NCBI RefSeq assembly: GCF_003148775.1
Contig: NZ_QGGW01000002.1
Coordinates: 124,001-188,000, forward strand
From: Roseicyclus mahoneyensis
Lineage (GTDB): Bacteria; Pseudomonadota; Alphaproteobacteria; Rhodobacterales; Rhodobacteraceae
Direction of reading: 5' to 3'
DNA length: 64,000 nt
Part shown: positions 52,517 through 60,572 of the stretch, one piece after another
How positions within the stretch are numbered: position 1 is the first letter of the stretch
Layout: each line of letters starts with the position of its first letter
Position numbers and translations under genes: made by a program
The notes under the pieces: model-generated
Database searches by the model: none
What the model was told of the DNA's origin: nothing
What the model saw: the letters and a program-made list of their open reading frames with translations, nothing else

Positions 52517-52968
52517 CCTGCAGGGCTCGCCGGATCAAGGGTCAGGCACCGGTGATCGTAAAGCCATTTGCCATCGACCTTTGTGATGGTATCGCTGTAG
52601 GTGCCAGAACGGATTGTCGGAGACGGGTTTTTGCCAATGTCCAAAGCAATGATGTAGCAGCCGGCTTTGACCAACACATCGCTGACGGGCTGGATAATCA
52701 ATCCATTGGTCCAGTGGCGGGTCGTTTCGATGTCGGTGAATTTGGAGAATAGCTGTTCCAGATTGTCACGGCCAGACAGCTCCACCACAGTGGTCTTGTC
52801 AGACCTTTCGAGCCTAAAGCTGCCATTCACAGTGAATGTTTCTGCCCAGTTTCGCGCGGCGGAACCCGTCACGATCTGGTTCAAACCATCCAAGGCATAG
52901 AAGTGTCGGGCCAAAAGTTCGTAGATGTCGAGGCGGTCACCATCACTAATCATGTTTTGATCCTGCAT
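52513..52968 (-). CDS. SnoaL-like (NTF2-fold) protein, first gene of the island operon
   Basis: 151 residues from the ATG at 52968; the ATG at 52953 with an AGGA site is also plausible, while the far upstream start at 53049 is unlikely. DRLDIYELLARHFYALDGLNQ at the start, then NWAETFTVNGSFRLERSD, GRDNLEQLFSKFTDIETTRHWTNGLII and GTYSDTITKVDGKWLYDHRCL are typical of SnoaL_4-type domains found in ring-hydroxylating, dehydratase and isomerase enzymes. It is one of two NTF2-fold proteins in this operon. Confidence 0.8.
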   Translation of the reverse strand: MQDQNMISDGDRLDIYELLARHFYALDGLNQIVTGSAARNWAETFTVNGSFRLERSDKTTVVELSGRDNLEQLFSKFTDIETTRHWTNGLIIQPVSDVLVKAGCYIIALDIGKNPSPTIRSGTYSDTITKVDGKWLYDHRCLTLDPASPAG

Positions 52969-53048
52969 GCCTTGAGACGCCCGTTGAAATTGATACGGAG
53001 AACGCACGTCAACGGATACATCTGTGCACGCTGCAAGAAAGGCATGCA

Positions 53049-53300
53049 TTCAGCTAGCTTTGATACCTTTGGTCAAAGCGGGAAATATTGGGCGAAGGGA
53101 TTGTTTTTTTTGGCATAAACCACCCTTTAGGAGGTTTAAAATATCTTTTTGGACAATTCCCTCACTGTCCGTTACCTGTCCCCGTGCGTCCGTCAATCAT
53201 AAAAGGGGTCCTTGTGGCACGGTGTGCTTGGCTTCCCAACGTTGGAACGCCCTAAGGCAGAGTTTCCGGCTTTTGCACTGTTTGAGCGGGGACGCTGCGG
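53049..53300. other. Upstream region of the island operon
   Basis: AT-rich, with a T8 run at 53103-53110 and an imperfect inverted repeat AAACCACC (53117-53124) and GGAGGTTT (53130-53137). It probably holds the operon promoter and possibly an operator. No gene was seen. Confidence 0.45.
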
Positions 53301-53609
53301 GGTGAACTGGACCAGATCGCCGAGTTGCGGGGCTATCCCTGCAGGGTGGTAAACGACAACGTCCCTTGTCGAGAGCTTCAACGGCCGCCTGCGGGACGAG
53401 TGCTTCAACGCTCACATGTTCCCCAACCGTCGTCCGTTGGGCTCAAACCAATGGCGCCCTTATCGGACGACCATTCCCGTCACCTGATCGCGGCATGGCA
53501 GGACGACTACAACCATCAACGCGCGGCTACGAGCCGCAAAGGGCTCACGCCGCGGGAGTTCCTCAACCGGTCAGTAAAGCACCCAACCCTGAACAGGATT
53601 AACGTCTGA
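53301..53609 (+). mobile_element. IS3-family transposase OrfB fragment
   Basis: The translation from 53301 reads GELDQIAELRGYPCRVVNDN, the conserved DDE strand of IS3 OrfB. A deletion and a frameshift then lead into VESFNGRLRDECFNAHMF, and another shift into HLIAAWQDDYNHQRAATSRKGLTPREF and the stop at 53609. Only about a third of the gene remains; no terminal repeats were recognised. It lies at the right edge of the low-GC island. Confidence 0.78.
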
Positions 53610-53719
53610 ACAATCACAAACTGGGAAGCAGGTCGGGCCAAACCCCAATATTCAGTCTAAGCCCCTGAAAACACACATCGCATCAAGTGGCGAGTGTAGA
53701 CCCTCCCAAGCGACAGGTT

Positions 53720-53747
53720 ACAGGTTCGCATTCTGTTGGGGTCACCA
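53720..53747 (+). tRNA. tRNA 3' fragment (T-arm, acceptor strand and CCA)
   Basis: ACAGG (53720-53724), 7-nt loop TTCGCAT, TCTGT (53732-53736), acceptor strand TGGGGTC, discriminator A and CCA ending at 53747. The lengths are those of a tRNA 3' half. Loop base 58 is C instead of A, and no 5' half with GACCCCA was found. It is therefore a remnant, perhaps an attachment-site copy left by island integration. Isotype not determinable. Confidence 0.45.
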
Positions 53748-53750
53748 GCC

Positions 53751-54938
53751 TCAGCCGATCACGCCCGCGGCGCGCAACTCTGCGATGCGAGTCGGATCGA
53801 ACCCGGCCTCGGCCAGAACCTCGTCGCTGTGCGCCCCCAGATCGGGGGCGGGATGGCGGACTTGCAGGGGTGTTTCCGAGAATTTCACCGGAAAGCCGAC
53901 CATTTTGACGGTACCATGACCGGGATGGGGCACCTCCAGCACCATGTCCTGCGCGGCGACCTGCGGGTCGGCCAGCGCCTCGGTCAAAGTCTGCACCCGG
54001 CCGCAGGGCACGCCCGCAGCATTCAGGCGGGCGATCCAGTTTTCTTGCGTGTCTTGGGCCAGCGCCGCGTCGATCAGCGCGTTCAATGCCGGGCGGTTGG
54101 CCAGCCGCGCCGCGTTGTCGGCAAAGCGCGGGTCGGACAAAAGATCGGGCAAACCGATCTCGGCCAAAAGCCGCTTGACGATGGGAAGGGTCGAGGGGGC
54201 GATGGCAATGTCGCCATCTTGCGCGCGAAACAGACCATAAGGCGAGGCGATGGGATGGTCGTTGCCCGTGGGCACCGGGTCGCGGCCGGTGACGAGCGCG
54301 TTGGCCGAGAGATAGGCCAGCATCGACATCGTCGACATCATCATCGACGCCTCGACCCTTTGCGCCGGGCCACCCCTGTCTCGACCCGTCAGCGCCGCCA
54401 CGGCGCCGAGCGCGGCGTAGAGGCCCGCGACCAGGTCGGTGAGCGGCGGGCCGGTGCGCAAGGGGCCGGTGTCCGGCCTGCCGTTGGTGGTCATGTAGCC
54501 CGACATGGCCTGCGCGATGAAGTCGAAGGCGGGGCGGTCGGCATATGGGCCGGTCGAACCGTAGCCGTTCACGCTGACAACGATCAGGCGGGGGTTGATC
54601 TGCGCCAGCCGTTCGGGCGTGAAGCCCATTTCGGACAGCACACCGGGGCGGAAGTTCTCGGTCAGGATGTCGGCATCCGCCAGCAACCGTTCCAGCACCG
54701 CCAGCCCTTCAGGCTTGCGCAGGTCCAGCACGACCGACCGCTTGTTGCGGTTGAAACTGGCGAAATACCAGGAAAACCCATCAACCTTTTCGCCCTGCCC
54801 GCGGACATGGTCGCCTCCCGGCGCCTCGATCTTGATGACGTCGGCCCCGAGGTCGCCAAGGATCATGGCGCAGAACGGACCGGAGAGAATGCGGGTAAGG
54901 TCGATCACCCGCACGCCGGAGAGGGGAAGCGCCGTCAT
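53751..54938 (-). CDS. CaiB/BaiF-family (type III) CoA-transferase
   Basis: 395 residues. LSGVRVIDLTRILSGPFCAMILGDLGADVIKIEAPGGD is the family start, followed by FASFNRNKRSVVLDLRKPEG and the catalytic-aspartate region GPPLTDLVAGLYAALG (near 165). It moves CoA between acyl groups, often from succinyl-CoA to a dicarboxylic or hydroxy acid. It overlaps the HMG-CoA lyase-family gene by 4 bp, so the CoA ester it makes is probably that enzyme's substrate. Confidence 0.92.
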   Translation of the reverse strand: MTALPLSGVRVIDLTRILSGPFCAMILGDLGADVIKIEAPGGDHVRGQGEKVDGFSWYFASFNRNKRSVVLDLRKPEGLAVLERLLADADILTENFRPGVLSEMGFTPERLAQINPRLIVVSVNGYGSTGPYADRPAFDFIAQAMSGYMTTNGRPDTGPLRTGPPLTDLVAGLYAALGAVAALTGRDRGGPAQRVEASMMMSTMSMLAYLSANALVTGRDPVPTGNDHPIASPYGLFRAQDGDIAIAPSTLPIVKRLLAEIGLPDLLSDPRFADNAARLANRPALNALIDAALAQDTQENWIARLNAAGVPCGRVQTLTEALADPQVAAQDMVLEVPHPGHGTVKMVGFPVKFSETPLQVRHPAPDLGAHSDEVLAEAGFDPTRIAELRAAGVIG

Positions 54939-55906
54939 CCCGCCGCCGTGGCGGTCAAGCCGGGGTCGTAGCGGCGCAGGCGCGGGCCGGATTTGAGGAC
55001 CTGCCCGGGCAACTCGCGGCCTAGGGTGGCCTGGGTAAGGCGGGCGGCGCCGACAAGGCGGTCGAGATCGACACCGGTGTCATAGCCGCTTTCGTTCAGA
55101 AGGTAGATCAGATCCTCGGTGCAGATGTTTCCGGTGGCCCCCGCGGCGAAGGGGCAGCCGCCCAAGCCGCCGACGGAGGCGTCGTAATGGGTCACGCCCT
55201 CGGCCAGTCCGGTCATGACACACGCAAGGCCTACGCCGCGGGTGTTGTGGAAGTGCAGCCCGATGCCCAAGCCCGGCGCCTCGGCCCGGATCGCGCGGAC
55301 GGCGGCGCGGACTGTGGCCGGGGTCGCCATGCCGGTGGTATCGCCAAGGCCCACGGATGTCGCGCCGAGGTCCTGATAGCGCTTGGCGATGCGGGCGACC
55401 TGCTCGGGGGGCACGATGCCTTCGAACGGGCAGCCGAAGGCGGTGGCGATGCCGCCCTCGACGGCGATGCCGGAATTGTCGAGCAGCGTGAAGACCGCCT
55501 CAAAATCCTTGAGCGAGGCGTCAATGGAGCGGTTCACGTTCTTGAGGTTGTGGGTCTCGGACGCGGAGACGACCGTGTGGACGGCATCGACGCCGCAGCC
55601 TGCAGCCCGCTCGGCGCCCTTGAGGTTGGGAATGAGCGCGGTGATCAACGCCCCCTCGGGCCGGTCGATCCCCGCTAGCACCGCCTCGGCGTCGGCCAGT
55701 TGCGGCACGGCGCGGGGGCTGACGAAGGAGGTGACCTGCATCGCGCGAATGCCGGAGGCGAAGAGCGCGTTGATGATCTCGATCTTCTTCGCGGTCGGGA
55801 TGAAGGCGGCCTCGATCTGGAAGCCGTCGCGGGGGCCGACCTCGCAGACGGTGATAGGGGCACCTTCGGGCACGGGCGCGGTCTGTAGCGATGCGGTGGC
55901 GGCCAT
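54935..55906 (-). CDS. Hydroxymethylglutaryl-CoA lyase family protein
   Basis: 323 residues from the ATG at 55906, which has an AAAGGA site. TIM-barrel lyase: TVCEVGPRDGFQIEAAFI (catalytic Arg-Asp), SVGLGDTTGMATP, LHFHNTRGVGLA (metal His pair) and the signature GLGGCPFAAGATGNICTEDL with the active-site Cys. It cleaves HMG-CoA or a related citramalyl- or hydroxyacyl-CoA to acetyl-CoA (or pyruvate) plus a keto product. Paired with a CoA-transferase and divergent from a Tct transporter, it suggests a C5-C6 hydroxy-dicarboxylate pathway. Confidence 0.9.
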   Translation of the reverse strand: MAATASLQTAPVPEGAPITVCEVGPRDGFQIEAAFIPTAKKIEIINALFASGIRAMQVTSFVSPRAVPQLADAEAVLAGIDRPEGALITALIPNLKGAERAAGCGVDAVHTVVSASETHNLKNVNRSIDASLKDFEAVFTLLDNSGIAVEGGIATAFGCPFEGIVPPEQVARIAKRYQDLGATSVGLGDTTGMATPATVRAAVRAIRAEAPGLGIGLHFHNTRGVGLACVMTGLAEGVTHYDASVGGLGGCPFAAGATGNICTEDLIYLLNESGYDTGVDLDRLVGAARLTQATLGRELPGQVLKSGPRLRRYDPGLTATAAG

Positions 55907-56293
55907 GGAATATCCTTTGCGGGATCGGTCAGAGCAGCGGTTCACACTGCGTCCCGTCCATATTGGCGCGCCGGATTTCACGTCGGCAAGGGTCGTCTCG
56001 TCACCGGACCGCCCTGCCGCATCTTGATCCTTTATGCTGCATGGGCAGAAAATTCCCGCCCGGAAAGGGATACACTTGCGTGTGAAAAGACCGCCTAAAG
56101 ATTAAAAACATAAATTTTTTCAATAAATTATGCCCATTTTCCAGATACTTTTCTGCGATGCAGCTTGATATCGCCAACCATCCGTCTGCCATGAAATATT
56201 GCGATGGCAGATGTGAACGCTTGTCATGGTCACTTGCAAAACGCGTTTTGATACCCTTCCCTGCTATTCGTTTTTCCAAGGGAGGATAGACCT
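55907..56293. promoter_or_regulatory. Divergent promoter region with a perfect palindrome
   Basis: 387 bp between the CoA-transferase/lyase operon and tctC. A strikingly AT-rich block runs from about 56095 to 56140. A perfect 14-bp palindrome CAAAACGCGTTTTG lies at 56237-56250, 43 bp before the tctC start, and is a candidate operator. No gene was seen. Confidence 0.55.
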
Positions 56294-57268
56294 ATGACCC
56301 TTCGCACACTGACATCCGTGAAACTCGGGGCTGTGCTGGCGGCGGCGCTGACCGTGACGGCAGCACCGGCAACGGCCGCCGAATGCATCGCCCCATCGAA
56401 CCCCGGCGGCGGCTGGGATTTCACCTGCCGCACGATCGGCCGCGTGCTGAGCGAGCTTGGCCTCGTCCAAGGCAACGTTCAGGTGACCAACATGGCCGGC
56501 GGTGTCGGCGCCGTTGCCTTTGCCATGGTCGCCAATGATCGCCCGGGCGATGAGGACCTGATCGTCGCCACCTCGACCGTCGGCGTGACGCAGATGGCGC
56601 AGGGCCGCTATCCCGCGCCGCTGGAAACCATGCGCTACCTTGCAATGCTGGGTGCCGACGTGGGCGTGATCGCGGTCGACAATGACAGCCCGATCCAGAC
56701 CTTGGCAGAGCTGACCGCCGCCATGGTCGCCGATCCCTCGGCGCTGGTCACCGGAGGGTCGTCGGGTGCCGGCGGTTGGGACCACATCCGCCTGCTGATG
56801 GTGGCGCAAGATGCCGGCATCGAGGATCTCGGCGCGATCCGCTGGGTGCAATTCGATGGTGGCACCGACGCCGTGACCCAGATGATGGGCGGCCAGATCT
56901 CGGTGGTCTCGACCGACCTTGGCGAGATCGCAGGCTTTGTGGAATCGGGTGATATCCGCGTCCTTGCGGCGCTGTCGGACGATCCGATCCCGGCCTTCCC
57001 CGACATCCCGACCGCGATATCTCTTGGCGTGGACGTGACCGGCTATAACTGGCGCGGCCTCTACACTGGTGGTCAGGTCTCTGACGAAGCCTATGCGGCT
57101 TGGGTCGAGCGGCTTGAAACGCTCTACAATTCCACGAACTGGCAGGAAGCGGCCACCTCGGCCGGCCTTGTGCCGATCTGGCGCGGCGGGGCCGAGTTCG
57201 AAGCCTTCGTGCGGGAACAGGCTGCCGTCATGGAAGAGATCTCGCGCGATATCGGGATCATTCAATGA
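56294..57268 (+). CDS. tctC: Tripartite tricarboxylate transporter substrate-binding protein
   Basis: 324 residues with a GGGAGGA ribosome site and a signal peptide (cleavage near PATAA|E). IAPSNPGGGWDFTCR, the ligand-binding P-G-G-W-D loop, is the hallmark of the TctC/Bug family, followed by GGVGAVAFAM and TGGSSGAGGWDHIR. It captures a carboxylate in the periplasm and presents it to the TctAB membrane unit encoded next, by a 4-bp overlap. Confidence 0.93.
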   Translation: MTLRTLTSVKLGAVLAAALTVTAAPATAAECIAPSNPGGGWDFTCRTIGRVLSELGLVQGNVQVTNMAGGVGAVAFAMVANDRPGDEDLIVATSTVGVTQMAQGRYPAPLETMRYLAMLGADVGVIAVDNDSPIQTLAELTAAMVADPSALVTGGSSGAGGWDHIRLLMVAQDAGIEDLGAIRWVQFDGGTDAVTQMMGGQISVVSTDLGEIAGFVESGDIRVLAALSDDPIPAFPDIPTAISLGVDVTGYNWRGLYTGGQVSDEAYAAWVERLETLYNSTNWQEAATSAGLVPIWRGGAEFEAFVREQAAVMEEISRDIGIIQ

Positions 57269-57705
57269 CACGAATGAGCGTCAGGCTCTTCGGCGCCGCG
57301 GTCTTTGCGATCGCGGCGCTCTACACGCTTCAGTCGCAGCAATATCTCATCACCTTTGGTGATGTGCTCGGCCCTTCGGTATTTCCAGTCATCGTCGGCA
57401 TTCCGATGATGATCCTGTCGGCCTCGCTGGTGGTGTTTCCCACCGGCGATGTCGCATGGCCCGGGCGGGACAGGCTTTGGCGGCAGGCGGCCGCGCTGGC
57501 TGCCTTCGTAGGCTACACGCTGGTGATGGAGGAGGTCGGTTTCCCGATCGCTACGGCGGCGCTGATCGCGCTGATCGGTTTCATCATGGGGGGGTCACCC
57601 TGGCGTGCGCTGGCGCTTGGGGCCGTGTTCGGACCGGGGCTCTGGGCGCTGTTCGACCAGGTGCTTGGATTGCCGCTCGATTTTCTGGGGACGCTCTTCG
57701 GCTAG
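57265..57705 (+). CDS. tctB: Tripartite tricarboxylate transporter small membrane subunit
   Basis: 146 residues with four membrane helices (VRLFGAAVFAIAALYTL, FPVIVGIPMMILSASLVVF, AAALAAFVGYTLVMEEVGFPIATAALIALIGFIMG, LALGAVFGPGLWALFDQVL). GFPIATAALIALIGFIMGGSPWRALALG is typical of TctB. Together with TctA it forms the sodium-driven channel. Confidence 0.9.
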   Translation: MTRMSVRLFGAAVFAIAALYTLQSQQYLITFGDVLGPSVFPVIVGIPMMILSASLVVFPTGDVAWPGRDRLWRQAAALAAFVGYTLVMEEVGFPIATAALIALIGFIMGGSPWRALALGAVFGPGLWALFDQVLGLPLDFLGTLFG

Positions 57706-57732
57706 GGCCGGACGGGCGAGGGGAGACCGTTC

Positions 57733-59250
57733 ATGGAAGTGTTCTCGCTGATCGGCAACGGATTTCTGATCGCGCTGACGCCGCTCAACATCGGCCTTTT
57801 GCTGTTGGGCTGCTTTGTCGGCACGCTTTTGGGCGCGCTGCCCGGCCTTGGGCCGGTCAACGGGGTGGCGGTTCTGATCCCGCTGACCTTTGCCTTCGGG
57901 TTCGATCCCACATCCTCGCTGATCTTGCTCTGCGCGGTCTATTTCGGCTGCATGTATGGCGGGCGCATCAGTTCGATCCTGCTCAACATTCCGGGCGACG
58001 AGCCCGCGATCATGACCACGCTCGACGGCTACCCGATGGCGGTGCAGGGGCAGGCGGCGAACGCGCTGGCGATCTCGGGCGTGGCGTCCTTTGTCGGCGC
58101 GACCATCGCGGTGATCGGCCTGTCGCTGTTTGCCCCGGTGCTGGCGCGCGCGGCGATCCATTTCGGGCCTGCGGATTACTTCGCCCTCTACATCCTTGCC
58201 TTTGCCACCATCGGCGGCATCGCGGGGGTGGACCCGCGCAAGACGTTGCTGTCCGCCGCCATCGGCCTGATGATGGCCACCGTGGGGATCGACCCGATTT
58301 CCGGCGTACCGCGCTATACCATGGACAGTTTCCATCTGTATGACGGCATTCAGCCAATCATCGCGCTGGTGGGCCTGTTCGCCATCTCGGAAATCTTGCT
58401 GCTGCTCGAAAAGACCGCCAAGGACCGCCCCAAGGCGATCAAGGTCGACCGCTGGTTGCCGCAATGGTCCGCGATCTGGCCGACTCGCTGGGCGATGCTG
58501 CGCGGGTCGGGGATCGGGTTCGTCGCGGGGGTTCTGCCCGGCGCGGGCGCGTCTCTGGGCTCGTTCATGGCCTATGTGTTCGAGAAGCAGAAATCGAACA
58601 AGAACGGCACCTTCGGCAAGGGCGACCCACGCGGCGTCGCGGCGCCGGAGGCGGGGAACAATTCGGCCGCGGGCGGCGCGCTGATCCCGATGCTGTCGCT
58701 GGGCGTGCCGGGGTCGGGGACAACGGCGGTGCTGCTGGCGATGCTGATCTCGCTCAACGTGCAGCCGGGGCCGCTATTGTTCGAACGCCAGCCCGATCTG
58801 GTCTGGGGTCTGGTCGCGTCGCTCTACCTCGCCAATATCGCGCTGCTGGTCCTGAACCTGCCGATGATCGGCATCTTCACCCGGCTGATGATGACGCCGA
58901 CATGGGCGTTGATGCCGGTTGTGGCGGCGATCACCTTTGTCGGCGTCTATGGTATTTCGAACTCGATCTTCGACCTCAAGCTCATGGTTTTCTTCGGGGT
59001 GCTGGGCTACATCTTGCGCAAGCTGGACATCAGCCTTGTGCCCCTCGTGCTCGGCCTGCTGCTCGGCGGCGACATGGAGCGCAACCTGCGGCGCGCGATG
59101 TCGATCTCGGGCGGGGATTGGGGCATCTTGATCGCCAGCCCCATCTCGATCACGCTCTACGCCCTGACCATCGGCTTTCTCGCGCTGTCGGTCTGGCTGG
59201 CCGTACGCGACCACAAGCAGACCAAGGCCGAACGCCTGACCGAGGGCTGA
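57733..59250 (+). CDS. tctA: Tripartite tricarboxylate transporter large membrane subunit
   Basis: 505 residues, about ten to twelve helices, GGGGAGA ribosome site. The conserved TctA motifs are GTLLGALPGLGPVNGVAVLIPLTF near residue 40, YGGRISSILLNIPGDEPAIMTTLDGYPMA near 80, and PGAGASLGSFMAY with AAPEAGNNSAAGGALIPMLSLGVPGSGTTAVLL near 310-340. Transports the carboxylate delivered by TctC. Confidence 0.95.
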   Translation: MEVFSLIGNGFLIALTPLNIGLLLLGCFVGTLLGALPGLGPVNGVAVLIPLTFAFGFDPTSSLILLCAVYFGCMYGGRISSILLNIPGDEPAIMTTLDGYPMAVQGQAANALAISGVASFVGATIAVIGLSLFAPVLARAAIHFGPADYFALYILAFATIGGIAGVDPRKTLLSAAIGLMMATVGIDPISGVPRYTMDSFHLYDGIQPIIALVGLFAISEILLLLEKTAKDRPKAIKVDRWLPQWSAIWPTRWAMLRGSGIGFVAGVLPGAGASLGSFMAYVFEKQKSNKNGTFGKGDPRGVAAPEAGNNSAAGGALIPMLSLGVPGSGTTAVLLAMLISLNVQPGPLLFERQPDLVWGLVASLYLANIALLVLNLPMIGIFTRLMMTPTWALMPVVAAITFVGVYGISNSIFDLKLMVFFGVLGYILRKLDISLVPLVLGLLLGGDMERNLRRAMSISGGDWGILIASPISITLYALTIGFLALSVWLAVRDHKQTKAERLTEG

Positions 59251-59257
59251 TCGGCCG

Positions 59258-60148
59258 ATGGCCTACGATCTGGTCACGCTGGCGCTGTTTCGCAGCGTCG
59301 CGGCCAGCGGCAGCATCGCCCACGCGGCGGCGCTGCACGGGCTGGTGCCCTCGGCGGTGAGCAAGCGGATGGCCGATCTGGAGGTGGAGGTGGGTGCGGC
59401 GCTTTTGCAAAGGCATCGGCGGGGCGTCGATCTGACGGCCGCCGGTAAAGACCTTCTGCGGCATGCCGAGGCGCTGCGCGATGCCGTCGACCGGATGGAG
59501 GCCGAGATGGGCGCGCACGCCACCGGGCGGCGCGGCGCGATCCGGGTGGCGGCGAACAGTTCGTCGATCTCGCAATTCCTGCCCGAGGATCTGGCCGAAT
59601 TCGTGGCGGCCCACCCCGATCTGAGCGTGCACCTGACCGAGATGACGAGCGTCGAGGTGATCGAGGCCGTGCGCGCCGGACGCGCGGATCTGGGGATCTA
59701 TTCGGGCCTGACCGAAGGGTCCGGGCTGACCCTGATGCCCTATCGGCGGGACACGCTGGTGGTGGTGATGCCCTCTGATCATGCGCTGGCCACGCGGCAG
59801 GCCCTGAGGCTGGCCGATGTCGTGAACGAACCCTTTGTGGCGCTTCAGACGGGCAGTTCGATCCAGACATGGCTTGACCGCCGCGCTGAAGAGATCGGCA
59901 CGCGCATCCTACGTCAGGTGGCTGTGCAAAGCTTTGACGGTGTGCGGCGCATGGTGCAGGCGCGGCTTGGCATCGCGGTCCTGCCCTTCGGTGCGGTGGA
60001 GCCCTATCTGGATTCCACGCGCCTTGCGATGGTGCCGTTGGACGAGCCTTGGGCAACGCGCGAGTTGGTGCTGGCGGTGCGCGACCCGGGCGCGATCAGC
60101 CCGCAGACAGCATGCCTGATCGCCACGCTGCGCGGACAGGCGGAATGA
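59258..60148 (+). CDS. LysR-family transcriptional regulator
   Basis: 296 residues. The N-terminal winged helix-turn-helix reads LVTLALFRSVAASGSIAHAAALHGLVPSAVSKRMADLEVEVGAALLQRHRRGVDLTAAG. The effector domain runs from about residue 90 (GAIRVAANSSSISQFLPEDLAEFVAAHPDLSVHL). It starts 7 bp after tctA and is in the same operon, so it probably responds to the transported carboxylate and controls the divergent promoters at 55907-56293. Confidence 0.92.
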   Translation: MAYDLVTLALFRSVAASGSIAHAAALHGLVPSAVSKRMADLEVEVGAALLQRHRRGVDLTAAGKDLLRHAEALRDAVDRMEAEMGAHATGRRGAIRVAANSSSISQFLPEDLAEFVAAHPDLSVHLTEMTSVEVIEAVRAGRADLGIYSGLTEGSGLTLMPYRRDTLVVVMPSDHALATRQALRLADVVNEPFVALQTGSSIQTWLDRRAEEIGTRILRQVAVQSFDGVRRMVQARLGIAVLPFGAVEPYLDSTRLAMVPLDEPWATRELVLAVRDPGAISPQTACLIATLRGQAE

Positions 60149-60169
60149 CGGAACACGAAAGGGAATAGG

Positions 60170-60559
60170 ATGGGAACCTTTGACGAGGATCTGTTCGAAA
60201 AAGGTCTGGAACGGCGCAAGGCGACATTGGGCGATGACTATGTTCAGAAAAGCCTCGATGGGGCCGATGAGTTCACGCGCGGCTTTCAAGACGCGATGAC
60301 GGCATGGTGCTGGGGCTTTGGCTGGGGCGATGACGCCATAGACGCCAAGACGCGCAGCATGATGAACCTCGCCATGCTGGGCGCGCTAGGCAAGATGCAC
60401 GAATGGGAAATCCATTGCCGGGGCGCGCTGAACAACGGCGTCACCATGGAGGAGATCCGCGCAATCTGCCATGTCGTGGCGATCTATTGCGGCGTGCCGC
60501 AGGCGCATGATTGTTTCCGCACCGCGCGCAAGGTGCTGGAGGAACGCGGGCTTTTGTAG
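60170..60559 (+). CDS. Carboxymuconolactone decarboxylase family protein (PcaC-like)
   Basis: 129 residues with one CMD domain: FTRGFQDAMTAWCWGFGWGDDAIDAKTRSMMNLAMLGALGKMHEWEIHCRGALNNGVTMEEIRAICHVVAIYCGVPQAHDCFRTA. The active-site Glu/His of 4-carboxymuconolactone decarboxylases is present in KMHEWEIHCRGA; the redox CXXC of AhpD is not. It lies 21 bp after the LysR gene and probably serves the same carboxylate pathway, as a decarboxylase or lactone-active enzyme. Confidence 0.85.
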   Translation: MGTFDEDLFEKGLERRKATLGDDYVQKSLDGADEFTRGFQDAMTAWCWGFGWGDDAIDAKTRSMMNLAMLGALGKMHEWEIHCRGALNNGVTMEEIRAICHVVAIYCGVPQAHDCFRTARKVLEERGLL

Positions 60560-60572
60560 CCCGCGCCCGGTT

